This document shows positions 1 through 5,671 of a stretch of DNA of 7,215 bases, piece by piece (positions within the stretch are counted from its first letter, which is position 1; every line of letters begins with the position of its first letter). This DNA is from Bordetella parapertussis (GTDB taxonomy: Bacteria; Pseudomonadota; Gammaproteobacteria; Burkholderiales; SG8-39). The stretch spans positions 1-7,215 of the forward strand of contig CAMDRY010000158.1 in the NCBI GenBank assembly GCA_945906975.1, written 5' to 3'. The notes under the pieces were generated by a model. The model ran no database searches. It saw only the letters and a program-made list of their open reading frames with translations, and was not told where the DNA came from. The position numbers were made by a program, and so were the translations under genes.

Positions 1-921
1 TTGATATCGAAGGCTTCACTTGCCCAGCAATTTCCGCAAAAGCCGATCCGCATGCTGGTTTCATTCACCGGCGGCGGCGAAAACAACGCGCGCATCATTG
101 CCGAGAAGGCATCTGAACTTTTCGGCAGCCCGGTGGTGATCGAGGCCAATGGCGCGGCTGGCGGCGCGGTGGCGGTGAACAACCTGATGCGCGCGGAACC
201 GGATGGCTACACCATCCTGTATTCGGCGGCGCAAACGTTGTTGTTCCGTCCCTATCTGGTCAAGAACAATCCCTATAACCCGGTGCGCGACATGACCCCG
301 ATCATCCATGTGGGCGAGGCGACGCAATCGGTGGCGGCCAGCGCCACGTTGCCCGCTGACACCTTCAACGACATGATCGCCTATGCCAAGCGCAACCCCG
401 GCAAGATTTCCTATGCGACCACCGGAATCGGCACCACCGGGCATCTGGTCGGCGCGCTGATTGAACGCCTCGCCGGCATCAGCATGGTGCACGTGCCCTA
501 CAAGGGCGGCACGCAATCCCTGCCCGACCTGATCTCCGGCCAGGTGCAGTTGTCCTTTACGACACTGAGCAGTTTCATTCCCATGCTGGGCAAGGGAAAA
601 ATCAAGATGCTGGCAGTGACGCAAGGTGGCCGAAGTGAGCGCGTGCCTGACTTGCCCACGGTGGCCGAATTGCTGCCAGGTTATGAAGTGCCGCCAGGAT
701 GGGTGGCGATCATGGGGCCCGCCAAACTGCCCGCCCCGATTGTCAGGCGCCTGGGCGAGACCTTCATCAAGGCGGCGAACATGCCGGATGTGAAAAAGCG
801 CATTGCCGACGTCGGCACCGTGATCCGCACGCGCACGCCCGAGGAGTTTGCCGCCACCCTCAAGCGCGATTTCGAGATCGCGGGGCAATTGATTCGCGGC
901 GCGGGGATTGAGCCAGAGTAG
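1..921 (+). CDS. Bug/TctC-family tricarboxylate-type periplasmic substrate-binding protein (probably 5' partial)
   Basis: The protein matches the Bug (Bordetella uptake gene)/TctC family of periplasmic binding proteins, which bind small carboxylates and similar ligands for tripartite tricarboxylate transporters or as orphan receptors. Family hallmarks are visible: a mature-type N-terminus FPQKPIRMLVSF (residues 11-22), the GGG turn (24-26), PDGYTIL (67-73), VPYKGG (165-170) and RSERVPDLPTVAE (211-223). The 306-residue reading frame begins at base 1 with TTG and has no hydrophobic signal peptide. Family members usually run 320-330 residues with one, and the SLAQQFP stretch looks like the end of a signal peptide. 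The true start is therefore probably upstream of the window. No TctA/TctB membrane genes lie downstream; the next gene is convergent. Ligand unknown. Family assignment is firm, the start is not. Confidence 0.93.
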   Translation: MISKASLAQQFPQKPIRMLVSFTGGGENNARIIAEKASELFGSPVVIEANGAAGGAVAVNNLMRAEPDGYTILYSAAQTLLFRPYLVKNNPYNPVRDMTPIIHVGEATQSVAASATLPADTFNDMIAYAKRNPGKISYATTGIGTTGHLVGALIERLAGISMVHVPYKGGTQSLPDLISGQVQLSFTTLSSFIPMLGKGKIKMLAVTQGGRSERVPDLPTVAELLPGYEVPPGWVAIMGPAKLPAPIVRRLGETFIKAANMPDVKKRIADVGTVIRTRTPEEFAATLKRDFEIAGQLIRGAGIEPE

Positions 922-991
922 GCGAAGGCCCACCTTTATCCAGGATGTGAATTCTAATCAAGCATTGATCTATGTCAGCTGGCCGTAGTGC

Positions 992-1026
992 CAATTAATT
1001 CATGTTAATTGCCCTGATGGATCAGG
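992..1026. terminator. Two adjacent inverted repeats between convergent genes, possible bidirectional terminator or protein-binding site
   Basis: The 100-bp gap between the Bug gene and the convergent DUF1348 gene contains a perfect inverted repeat, CAATTAA (992-998) with TTAATTG (1005-1011), loop of 6. Directly after it is CCTGAT (1013-1018) with ATCAGG (1021-1026). The second overlaps the DUF1348 stop codon (1022-1024). The position between two converging stops suits transcription termination, but neither stem is GC-rich with a clean U-tract, so a protein-binding site is equally possible. Nothing else recognisable lies in this gap. Confidence 0.35.
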
Positions 1027-1480
1027 CCGCCGCCCGCCTCTCCCAGCGAAACTTGCGCTCACCATCGGTGATGGGCAGATCGTTAATGCTCGCAAAGCGC
1101 CGCATCATCAGGCCGTTCTCCGCGAACTCCCAGTTCTCGTTGCCATACGACCTGAACCAATGACCGGAATCGTCGTGCCACTCGTACTCGAAGCGCACCG
1201 CGATCTTGTTGTCCATGAAGCACCACAGTTCTTTCTTCAAGCGGTAGTCGAGCTCCCTGTCCCACTTGCGCTTGAGGAATGCCTCGACGGTCTCGCGCCC
1301 CTTCAGAAATTCCGCGCGATTGCGCCACTCGGTGTCGGGCGTGTAGGCGAGCGCCACGCGCGCCGGATCGCGGGTATTCCAGGCGTCTTCGGCCGCCTGC
1401 ACTTTCTTTTTTGCCGTATCGAGCGTGAACGGCGGCAATGGTGGCCTCGATTCGGGAGGATTCGATTCTGCGGTGGCCAT
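1022..1480 (-). CDS. NTF2-like/SnoaL-fold protein of the DUF1348 family, last gene of the cyanase operon
   Basis: This 152-residue soluble protein has the pattern of the DUF1348 family within the NTF2-like/SnoaL superfamily. It shows [17 protein letters not shown] (30-46), the WRNR segment (52-55), the [13 protein letters not shown] stretch (61-73), [24 protein letters not shown] inside 96-119, and [11 protein letters not shown] (127-137). There is no signal peptide or membrane segment, so it is probably cytoplasmic. Biochemical function is unknown; NTF2-like proteins are cone-shaped pockets that include enzymes and ligand binders. The ATG lies only 2 bp after the cynS stop (TAGGCATG) and has no good ribosome site of its own, so translation is probably coupled to cynS. 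That close link suggests, but does not prove, a role tied to cyanate or its products. The first ~20 residues are Pro-rich and probably disordered. Confidence 0.88.
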   Translation of the reverse strand: MATAESNPPESRPPLPPFTLDTAKKKVQAAEDAWNTRDPARVALAYTPDTEWRNRAEFLKGRETVEAFLKRKWDRELDYRLKKELWCFMDNKIAVRFEYEWHDDSGHWFRSYGNENWEFAENGLMMRRFASINDLPITDGERKFRWERRAAA

Positions 1481-1482
1481 GC

Positions 1483-1971
1483 CTAGTAAGACTTATATTG
1501 AAGATACTTCCCCGACATCACGATCTTCACCCGATCGCCCTTCTCATTGGGCAGGCGCGACATGTCCATGTCGAAATCTATCGCGCTCATGATGCCGTCG
1601 CCATACTCCTCGTTTATCAGCGCCTTGAAGGTGGTGCCGTACACACTCACCAGTTCATAGAAACGATAGATGAGCGGGTCGGTAGGCACCGCAGTCGGCA
1701 AGGAGCCCTTGTAGGGCACCTGCTGCAAAAGCAGCACCGCGTCCGCGGGCAGATCGAAGAGCTTGCCCACCGCTTCGGCCTGTTTCCTGGTCATTTGCAT
1801 CTGGCCCAAACAGGCGGCGGCAGTCCACTCCTTGGATTGGCCCACCTTCTTTGCAATCTCGGGCCATTTGATGCCGGACTTCATTTTGCGAAATACGATC
1901 AAGTCGGTGACGTCCTCGCGTTTCATGGGATTCATCATTGCGCCGATGGCGGATTCTGCGTCGCGTTTCAT
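1483..1971 (-). CDS. cynS: Cyanate hydratase (cyanase)
   Basis: Cyanase catalyses bicarbonate-dependent breakdown of cyanate to ammonia and CO2 in the cytoplasm, and acts as a homodecamer in characterised members. The 162-residue product has the helical N-terminal domain (about 16-90), then [24 protein letters not shown] and [11 protein letters not shown], ending GKYLQYKSY. The three catalytic residues known from E. coli (Arg96, Glu99, Ser122) are present with the same spacing as Arg103, Glu106 and Ser129. The start at 1971 is chosen because a strong GGAGG (1978-1982) sits 6 nt upstream. In-frame ATGs at 1938 and 1926 lack one and would give 151 or 147 residues. The first 15 residues look like a recent duplication of the start region. 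It follows the ATPase gene by 17 bp and precedes DUF1348 by 2 bp. No carbonic anhydrase gene is adjacent. Confidence 0.97.
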   Translation of the reverse strand: MKRDAESAIGAMMNPMKREDVTDLIVFRKMKSGIKWPEIAKKVGQSKEWTAAACLGQMQMTRKQAEAVGKLFDLPADAVLLLQQVPYKGSLPTAVPTDPLIYRFYELVSVYGTTFKALINEEYGDGIMSAIDFDMDMSRLPNEKGDRVKIVMSGKYLQYKSY

Positions 1972-1978
1972 GGGATTC
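1916..1978. repeat. Two 18-bp direct repeats at the cynS 5' end (1916-1933 and 1961-1978)
   Basis: The 18-bp word TCGCGTTTCATGGGATTC occurs twice, 45 bp apart, exactly 15 codons and so in frame with cynS. Each copy carries an ATG with the coding sense NPMKR. The spacing means the second unit adds a 15-residue N-terminal extension to a cyanase that would otherwise be 147 residues. A shorter related word, TTTCATGGG, also occurs at 2004-2012 inside the end of the ATPase gene (PMKK). Only the repeat itself is observed; the duplication history is inferred. Confidence 0.8.
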
Positions 1979-1982
1979 CTCC
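1978..1982 (-). promoter_or_regulatory. Ribosome binding site deciding the cynS start
   Basis: On the minus strand GGAGG stands 6 nt before the ATG at 1971, in the 17-bp gap after the ATPase stop codon. The two other candidate starts (1938, 1926) have no comparable purine run upstream, so this site favours the longer 162-residue cyanase. Confidence 0.75.
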
Positions 1983-1988
1983 GTGGTT

Positions 1989-2906
1989 TTATGGGGCGGG
2001 CTTTTTCATGGGGACGACAGTCGCGCCGCGTGACGCTCCAACGTCTTCGGGATTCGATTTGGGATCCGGTGACAGGCCCGGCCGCACCAGAGGCGGCACC
2101 ACCGGGCGCGCTTCCTCGCCCGACTGGATGAGCTTGGAGCGGTTCACCAGAAAATCCACCAGGTGATTGCGGATGCGGTAGTACTGCGGGTCGTGGTGGA
2201 TGTTGTGCCGGTCGCGCGGTTTGGGCAGGGTGTTGTCGACGATCTCGGCGATGCATGCGTGCGGTCCGTGGGACATCAACAGGATCTTGTCGGCCAGGAG
2301 GATCGCCTCATCGACATCGTGGGTGATCATGAATACTGTCTGGTGCGTCGCGCCACAAATTTTCACCAACTCGTCCTGGATCACCCCGCGTGTCAACGCA
2401 TCCAGGGCGCCGAAGGGCTCATCCAACAGCAGCATCTTGGGCTGGATGGCGAATGCTCGCGCGATGCCGACGCGCTGTTTCATGCCGCCGGACAATTCGG
2501 AAGGCTTTTTCTGCTCGGCGCCGGTCAAACCCACCATGTCGATGAATTTCTGGCAGTGCGCGCGCACCTTTTCGCGGCTCCATCCCGGCCACCGGCTGGT
2601 GACGGCGAAGGCAATGTTGCCCATGGCCGTGAGCCAGGGCATCAGCGCATGGCCTTGAAACACCACGCCGCGGTCAAGGCTGGGGCCCGCGACTTCGCGC
2701 TCGTCCATCACCACCGCGCCTTCGCTGGCGGTATCCAGACCCGCGAGAATATTCAGTATGGTGGTCTTGCCGCAGCCTGAGTGCCCGATCACGCAGGCGA
2801 ACTCGCCTTTTTCGATGGCTAGATTGAGGCCCTCGAACACCGTGGTGAGGCCACCGGTGGCCGAAGGGAAACGCTTTGCCAACGCCTGCGCATCAAGAAA
2901 TGGCAT
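1989..2906 (-). CDS. ABC transporter ATP-binding protein, NrtD/CynD type (nitrate/cyanate/taurine-sulfonate family)
   Basis: This is the cytoplasmic ATPase that powers import with the permease and binding protein encoded just upstream. All ABC motifs are intact: Walker A GHSGCGKT (41-48), Q-loop Gln84, signature LSGGMKQ (138-144), Walker B MLLLD plus catalytic Glu163 (158-163), D-loop ALD (167-169) and switch His196. The nucleotide-binding domain covers about 1-225. It belongs to the NrtD/SsuB/TauB group, and the neighbours point to cyanate or nitrate. After about residue 263 there is a low-complexity Pro-rich tail of some 40 residues that is not part of the ABC fold. The start at 2906 sits 6 bp after the permease stop, with GAGG overlapping that stop (TGAGGCGACATG), so translation is probably coupled. 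The stop is 17 bp before cynS. Confidence 0.95.
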   Translation of the reverse strand: MPFLDAQALAKRFPSATGGLTTVFEGLNLAIEKGEFACVIGHSGCGKTTILNILAGLDTASEGAVVMDEREVAGPSLDRGVVFQGHALMPWLTAMGNIAFAVTSRWPGWSREKVRAHCQKFIDMVGLTGAEQKKPSELSGGMKQRVGIARAFAIQPKMLLLDEPFGALDALTRGVIQDELVKICGATHQTVFMITHDVDEAILLADKILLMSHGPHACIAEIVDNTLPKPRDRHNIHHDPQYYRIRNHLVDFLVNRSKLIQSGEEARPVVPPLVRPGLSPDPKSNPEDVGASRGATVVPMKKPAP

Positions 2907-2912
2907 GTCGCC

Positions 2913-3755
2913 TCATTCCACGTAGGTAACAAGTTTTTGGAGCCGACCGACCAACCAGTCGAGCACCATGCCCACCATGCCGATCGCCAGAATCCCCGAG
3001 AGGATGTTGGTGATGGAAAGGTTATTCCATTCGTTCCATACGAAATAACCGATGCCAGTGCCACCCACCAGCATCTCCGCGGCGACGATCACAAGCCAGG
3101 CGATACCCATCGATATACGCATGCCGGTGACGATGGTGGGCGCGGCCGCGGGCAAGATCACCATGAAGGCACGGCGCAAGGGTTTGACTTCCAGAGTCCT
3201 CGCCACGTTCAGCCATTCACGCCGCACCGAGGCCACGCCGAAAGCGGTATTGATCAGCATCGGCCAGATAGAGCATATGAAAATCACGAAAATCGACGAT
3301 ACATTCGAGTCCTTTAGTGTAAATAGCGCGAGCGGCATCCAGGCAAGCGGAGAAATGGGTTTCAATATTTGTATGAACGGATCGAAAGCACGGTACAAAA
3401 GCTGCGACATACCAATGAGAAACCCCAGCGGGATGGCGACCAGCATCGCCAGCACGAAGCCCAAGGTCACCCGGCCAATGGAATGCAGGAGCTGCAGTCC
3501 AATGCCTTTGTTGTTCGGCCCCTTGTCGTAAAACGGATTGGAGAGGTGTTCCAACAGCTTGACGCCGAAATCCGCGGGGCCGGGGAAGGTGGATTTCTGT
3601 CCGGCAGCGGCCTGTGTACCAACCAGTTTTGCATATTCGTCGTCCACCTTCTGCACCGAAGCCTTGGGCAATGTGGCCAGATGCCAGATTCCCAGGAATA
3701 ACGCGAGCAGCAGCACGGACAGTGCCGCCGCGGTGAGTTTGCTGACTGAAGCCAT
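2913..3755 (-). CDS. ABC transporter permease, NrtB/CynB type
   Basis: This 280-residue inner-membrane protein is the channel subunit of the cyanate/nitrate-type importer. Hydrophobic segments lie near residues 8-27, 96-116, 124-147, 153-174, 208-230 and 250-268. A periplasmic stretch (about 30-88, with FPGPADFGVKLLEHLSNPF) separates the first and second, as in NrtB proteins. The EAA-type coupling loop that docks on the ATPase is seen at about 184-213 (VARTLEVKPLRRAFMVILPA, then PTIVTGMR). The start at 3755 has AAGGA 6 nt upstream. It lies 100 bp downstream of the binding-protein gene, across a G-run-rich spacer, and 6 bp before the ATPase gene. Substrate (cyanate, nitrate or both) cannot be read from the permease; the linked cynS favours cyanate. 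Confidence 0.93.
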   Translation of the reverse strand: MASVSKLTAAALSVLLLALFLGIWHLATLPKASVQKVDDEYAKLVGTQAAAGQKSTFPGPADFGVKLLEHLSNPFYDKGPNNKGIGLQLLHSIGRVTLGFVLAMLVAIPLGFLIGMSQLLYRAFDPFIQILKPISPLAWMPLALFTLKDSNVSSIFVIFICSIWPMLINTAFGVASVRREWLNVARTLEVKPLRRAFMVILPAAAPTIVTGMRISMGIAWLVIVAAEMLVGGTGIGYFVWNEWNNLSITNILSGILAIGMVGMVLDWLVGRLQKLVTYVE

Positions 3756-3798
3756 GGTTCATCCTTGTCCGGTTCGCCTTTGACCGTTGCACATCTGG

Positions 3799-3854
3799 CC
3801 CGTTGCCCTGTCTCTGACCCCGTACCCTTGACCCTTGCCGTTCCGGCCCTTGCC
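3799..3854 (-). repeat. G-run cluster and degenerate short repeats in the gap between binding-protein and permease genes
   Basis: The 100-bp spacer (3756-3855) reads on the transcribed strand as six runs of three or four G within about 50 nt (+ strand C-runs at 3799-3801, 3806-3808, 3818-3821, 3825-3827, 3832-3834 and 3847-3849). The word GGCAAGGG is repeated (3854-3847 and 3839-3832), with related GGCAACGG near 3807-3800. Loops between runs are 4, 9, 3, 4 and 12 nt, so a G-quadruplex in the mRNA is conceivable but not canonical. No classical terminator stem with a U-tract and no clear promoter is seen. It may tune expression of the abundant binding protein against the membrane genes. Confidence 0.4.
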
Positions 3855-3855
3855 T

Positions 3856-5223
3856 CTAGATTCTCTTTATGGCGAAGCTATTAACATAGTCCGCGGGCTT
3901 GGCCGGATCGAAGGTCTTGCCCATGATCACAAAGGTCTTGCTGGTAGTCTTGGGTGCAACCAGGCCTGCTTCGGCCATCAATTTCATCGCGTCGGTTGCG
4001 AGGAACACCTCGCGCGCCACCTGGTTGTAATCCACTTCACCCTTGATCTGACCCCAGCGCTTCATCTGGGTAAGGATCCACACGGCAAATGACTGCCACG
4101 GGAACGCATCAAAATCGATGCGGTTGGGAACCTTGCGGATATTGCCCAGGCCATCGGCAAAGACGCCAGTGAGCACTTGTTCCACCACCGTTACCGGCTG
4201 ATTCAGATACTCCGCCGGGGCGATTGCCTCGGCAATCTGCTTGCGGTTCTCGGCGCGGCGCGCAATGGCTGTGGCGTCGAGCAGGCCACGCATCAAGGCG
4301 CGGTAGGTGTTGGGCATCTTGGTGACAAATTCCCGGCTGGCGGCAAATACGCAGCAGGGGTGGCCATCCCAGATATCCCTGGAAAGCGTATGAATGAAGC
4401 CCAGGCCGTCATAGACCGCGCGCTGGTTGACAGGATCTGGCGCGAGAAAGCCGTCGATATTGTCGGCGCGCAAATTGGCCACCATCTCAGGTGGCGGCAC
4501 CGAGCGGATCTGGATATCTTTGTCCGGGTCCAGGCCGTGTTCCGCGACGTAGTAGCGCAGCAGGTAGTTGTGCATCGAAAAATCGAACGGCACCGCGAAC
4601 TTCATTCCCTTCCAGGATTTCGGGTCGCGCTTGTCCTTGTGCTTCATGGCAAGCGTAATTGCCTGACCATTAATGTTCTCGATGGCCGGGACGGTGAATG
4701 CCTGTGCCGGCGCGCCCACGCCAAGGGAGATGGCGAGCGGCATGGGCGAGAGCATGTGCGCGGCGTCGTATTCCTTGTTGAGGGTTTTGTCGCGGATCAG
4801 CGCCCAGCCAGCGGTCTTCACCACTTCAACGTCGAGACCATATTTTTTATAAAACCCCATTGGGTGCGCCATGATGATTGGCGTGGCACAGGTGATCGGG
4901 ATGAAGCCGACTTTGAGAGAAGTCTTTTCGGGCTTGCCCGCGCCCTGCGCGAACGCTTCCTTGGCGGCGCCAAGGGGGAAGAATGTCGAGACCGCGGCGA
5001 GTGCCGTGCTCGCGCCTACCGTGGCGATGAATTTGCGTCGCATGGTGTCATCGGGAAACAAAGCGCGCATCACCGCCTGTTCGACCACGCTCTCAGCCAA
5101 GGCATCGCCTTGGTTCATTGCGTCGCCATCGGCGTTGTGGGATGTCAGGTCGGCATGGCGCCCGCAACTGCACACCGACTGCAGGCGTGACTTGGCATCG
5201 AAGGGGTTGCTGAAGATCGACAT
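3856..5223 (-). CDS. ABC transporter substrate-binding protein, NrtA/CynA type, with Cys-motif N-terminus and internal Tat-like signal
   Basis: This is the extracytoplasmic receptor of the importer. The mature part (from about residue 94) carries NrtA/CynA/CmpA-type hallmarks: LKVGFIPITCATPIIMAHPMGF, AGWALIRDKTLNKEYDAAHMLSPMPLAIS, NGQAITLAMKHKDKRDPKSWKG, PPPEMVANLRADNIDGF and DIWDGHPCCVF. The N-terminus is unusual: residues 1-60 are hydrophilic with a CSCGRH motif (Cys18, Cys20). Then comes a twin-arginine-like signal, MRRKFIA (61-67), a hydrophobic stretch and an AFAQ cleavage-like site (90-93). Export by Tat is inferred, and the fate of the first 60 residues is unknown. The start at 5223 is supported by AAAGGAG (5237-5231) 7 nt upstream. 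First intact gene of the operon; bound anion not provable from sequence, cyanate favoured by linkage to cynS. Confidence 0.93.
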   Translation of the reverse strand: MSIFSNPFDAKSRLQSVCSCGRHADLTSHNADGDAMNQGDALAESVVEQAVMRALFPDDTMRRKFIATVGASTALAAVSTFFPLGAAKEAFAQGAGKPEKTSLKVGFIPITCATPIIMAHPMGFYKKYGLDVEVVKTAGWALIRDKTLNKEYDAAHMLSPMPLAISLGVGAPAQAFTVPAIENINGQAITLAMKHKDKRDPKSWKGMKFAVPFDFSMHNYLLRYYVAEHGLDPDKDIQIRSVPPPEMVANLRADNIDGFLAPDPVNQRAVYDGLGFIHTLSRDIWDGHPCCVFAASREFVTKMPNTYRALMRGLLDATAIARRAENRKQIAEAIAPAEYLNQPVTVVEQVLTGVFADGLGNIRKVPNRIDFDAFPWQSFAVWILTQMKRWGQIKGEVDYNQVAREVFLATDAMKLMAEAGLVAPKTTSKTFVIMGKTFDPAKPADYVNSFAIKRI

Positions 5224-5479
5224 AGCAATACTCCTTTGGTATATGGATGGAATCCTGCGACTTGTCCGGCGTCCGCGCTATCGCGGCAATCTGAAATATT
5301 CTGTAGTACCCCTGATCCTGCCGGTAGCAGAGCATGGCGGCGGCGGCGCGATTGATGAAGATGCAGCGGCCTTCAAGATCAATGCAAAAAATGCCCTCGC
5401 CGGTCGACTCGAGCAGCAGGCTCAGCCGATCACGCCAGGGATCTTGGCCGGCAGCGGGAATGACTAAAGAGGCACCCAT
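5093..5479 (-). pseudogene. Truncated PAS-domain ORF at the head of the cyanate operon
   Basis: The 128-codon frame opens with a good start: CAGGAG lies 7 nt before the ATG at 5479. Residues 17-56 read as the N-terminal half of a PAS sensor domain (LLLESTGEGIFCIDLEGRC, then IFINRAAAAMLCYRQDQ). Homology stops near residue 57 (about 5310). The rest has no PAS character, and the last 131 bp overlap the start of the binding-protein gene in a different frame. A PAS core needs about 100 residues, so this is probably the stub of a sensor or regulator whose remainder was deleted, leaving its promoter and ribosome site in front of the transport genes. It could still be translated as a leader ORF running through the next gene's start. 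PAS assignment is from pattern recognition only. Confidence 0.6.
5273..5286. repeat. Short GC hairpin upstream of the binding-protein gene
   Basis: CCGCG (5273-5277) and CGCGG (5282-5286) form a perfect 5-bp inverted repeat with a 4-nt loop. It lies about 50 nt before the binding-protein ATG, in the region where PAS homology has ended. It is not followed by a U-tract, so it is not a convincing terminator. Confidence 0.3.
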
Positions 5480-5517
5480 GGAAATGCTCCTGATTTGCAG
5501 GAGTAATCAGCATTTCC
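5480..5517. repeat. Overlapping inverted repeats across the sigma-54 -12 element and the leader ribosome site
   Basis: GGAAATG (5480-5486) pairs with CATTTCC (5511-5517), and CTGATT (5490-5495) with AATCAG (5505-5510), giving a 13-bp stem with one 3-nt bulge. A competing stem pairs CTCCTG (5487-5492) with CAGGAG (5498-5503); the first is the complement of the leader ribosome site. If transcription starts near 5498, most of the second arm is not in the RNA, so the dyad is more likely to act in DNA, or only in read-through RNA. Confidence 0.55.
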
Positions 5518-5524
5518 CGTGCCA
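5509..5524 (-). promoter_or_regulatory. Sigma-54 (RpoN) promoter of the cyanate operon
   Basis: The minus strand reads TGGCACGGGAAATGCT, against the sigma-54 consensus TGGCACG-N4-TTGCW. The invariant GG (-24) and GC (-12) are separated by exactly 10 nt, and the -24 element is a perfect match; one base of the -12 element differs (ATGC for TTGC). The predicted transcription start is about 5498. That leaves a 19-nt leader with CAGGAG before the PAS-stub ATG at 5479, then the binding-protein gene. No good sigma-70 promoter was noticed in the same interval. RpoN promoters need an activator bound upstream; an NtrC-like dyad lies at 5567-5581. Confidence 0.75.
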
Positions 5525-5566
5525 GGCCCGTTTGGGGCGCACCGGACCCTGTCCAGGCCTTTCGGG

Positions 5567-5581
5567 GCACGTCTCTGGTGC
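5567..5581. promoter_or_regulatory. NtrC-like enhancer dyad upstream of the sigma-54 promoter
   Basis: GCAC (5567-5570), 7 nt, then GTGC (5578-5581) matches the core of NtrC sites (TGCACY-N5-RGTGCA); read on the minus strand 9 of 12 specified positions agree. Its centre is about 76 bp upstream of the predicted start, closer than the classic 100-150 bp but workable for an enhancer. A second half-site, GCACCGG on the minus strand, is not paired well enough to call. The site overlaps one arm of a separate inverted repeat (5577-5602), so a chance match is possible. Confidence 0.4.
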
Positions 5582-5671
5582 GCTAACCCAATCCTACGCA
5601 CCATCGGCGGGCGCACCCGTGCACGCTACTGATAGTCAGAGGCGGATGTACGCGCCCATGCGCGTGCACGG
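5577..5671. repeat. Cluster of inverted repeats at the junction between the operon control region and the decayed island
   Basis: GGTGCG (5577-5582) pairs with CGCACC (5597-5602), 14-nt loop. CCGTGCACG (5617-5625) pairs with CGTGCACGG (5663-5671), a perfect 9-bp pair with 37 bp between, each containing the palindrome GTGCAC. The words GGTGCGCTAACCC and CGTAGCCCGTAACG resemble the dispersed GTAACGCACC/TAGCCCG-type intergenic repeats seen in many proteobacteria, but that resemblance is from memory. The cluster sits where toxin homology ends, so it may mark a recombination scar. Confidence 0.45.

Noticed and set aside
1..3. TTG at base 1 as the true start of the Bug-family gene
   Set aside because: No upstream sequence is visible for a ribosome site, and the product would lack the signal peptide expected for a periplasmic protein; a start beyond the window is more likely.
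61..933. A 290-codon open frame on the minus strand opposite the Bug-family gene
   Set aside because: Its sequence is a His/Arg/Gly-rich antisense shadow, while the plus strand shows clear family motifs throughout.
1972..2256. Upstream in-frame extension of cynS to position 2256
   Set aside because: It would overlap the ATPase gene by over 260 bp and adds Arg/Pro-rich sequence unlike cyanase; the GGAGG before 1971 gives a normal start.
3756..3855. Separate promoter for the permease gene
   Set aside because: No sigma-70 or sigma-54 hexamer pair with correct spacing was found on the minus strand; the gene is more simply read from the operon promoter.
4177..5190. A 337-codon open frame on the plus strand inside the binding-protein gene
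   Set aside because: It is antisense to a strongly recognisable NrtA-type gene, has Arg/His-rich low-similarity sequence typical of a GC-rich shadow frame, and no ribosome site or domain was seen.
5577..5671. CRISPR-like array of GTGC/GCAC words
   Set aside because: The words are short, irregularly spaced and in both orientations, with no constant repeat-spacer length and no cas genes.
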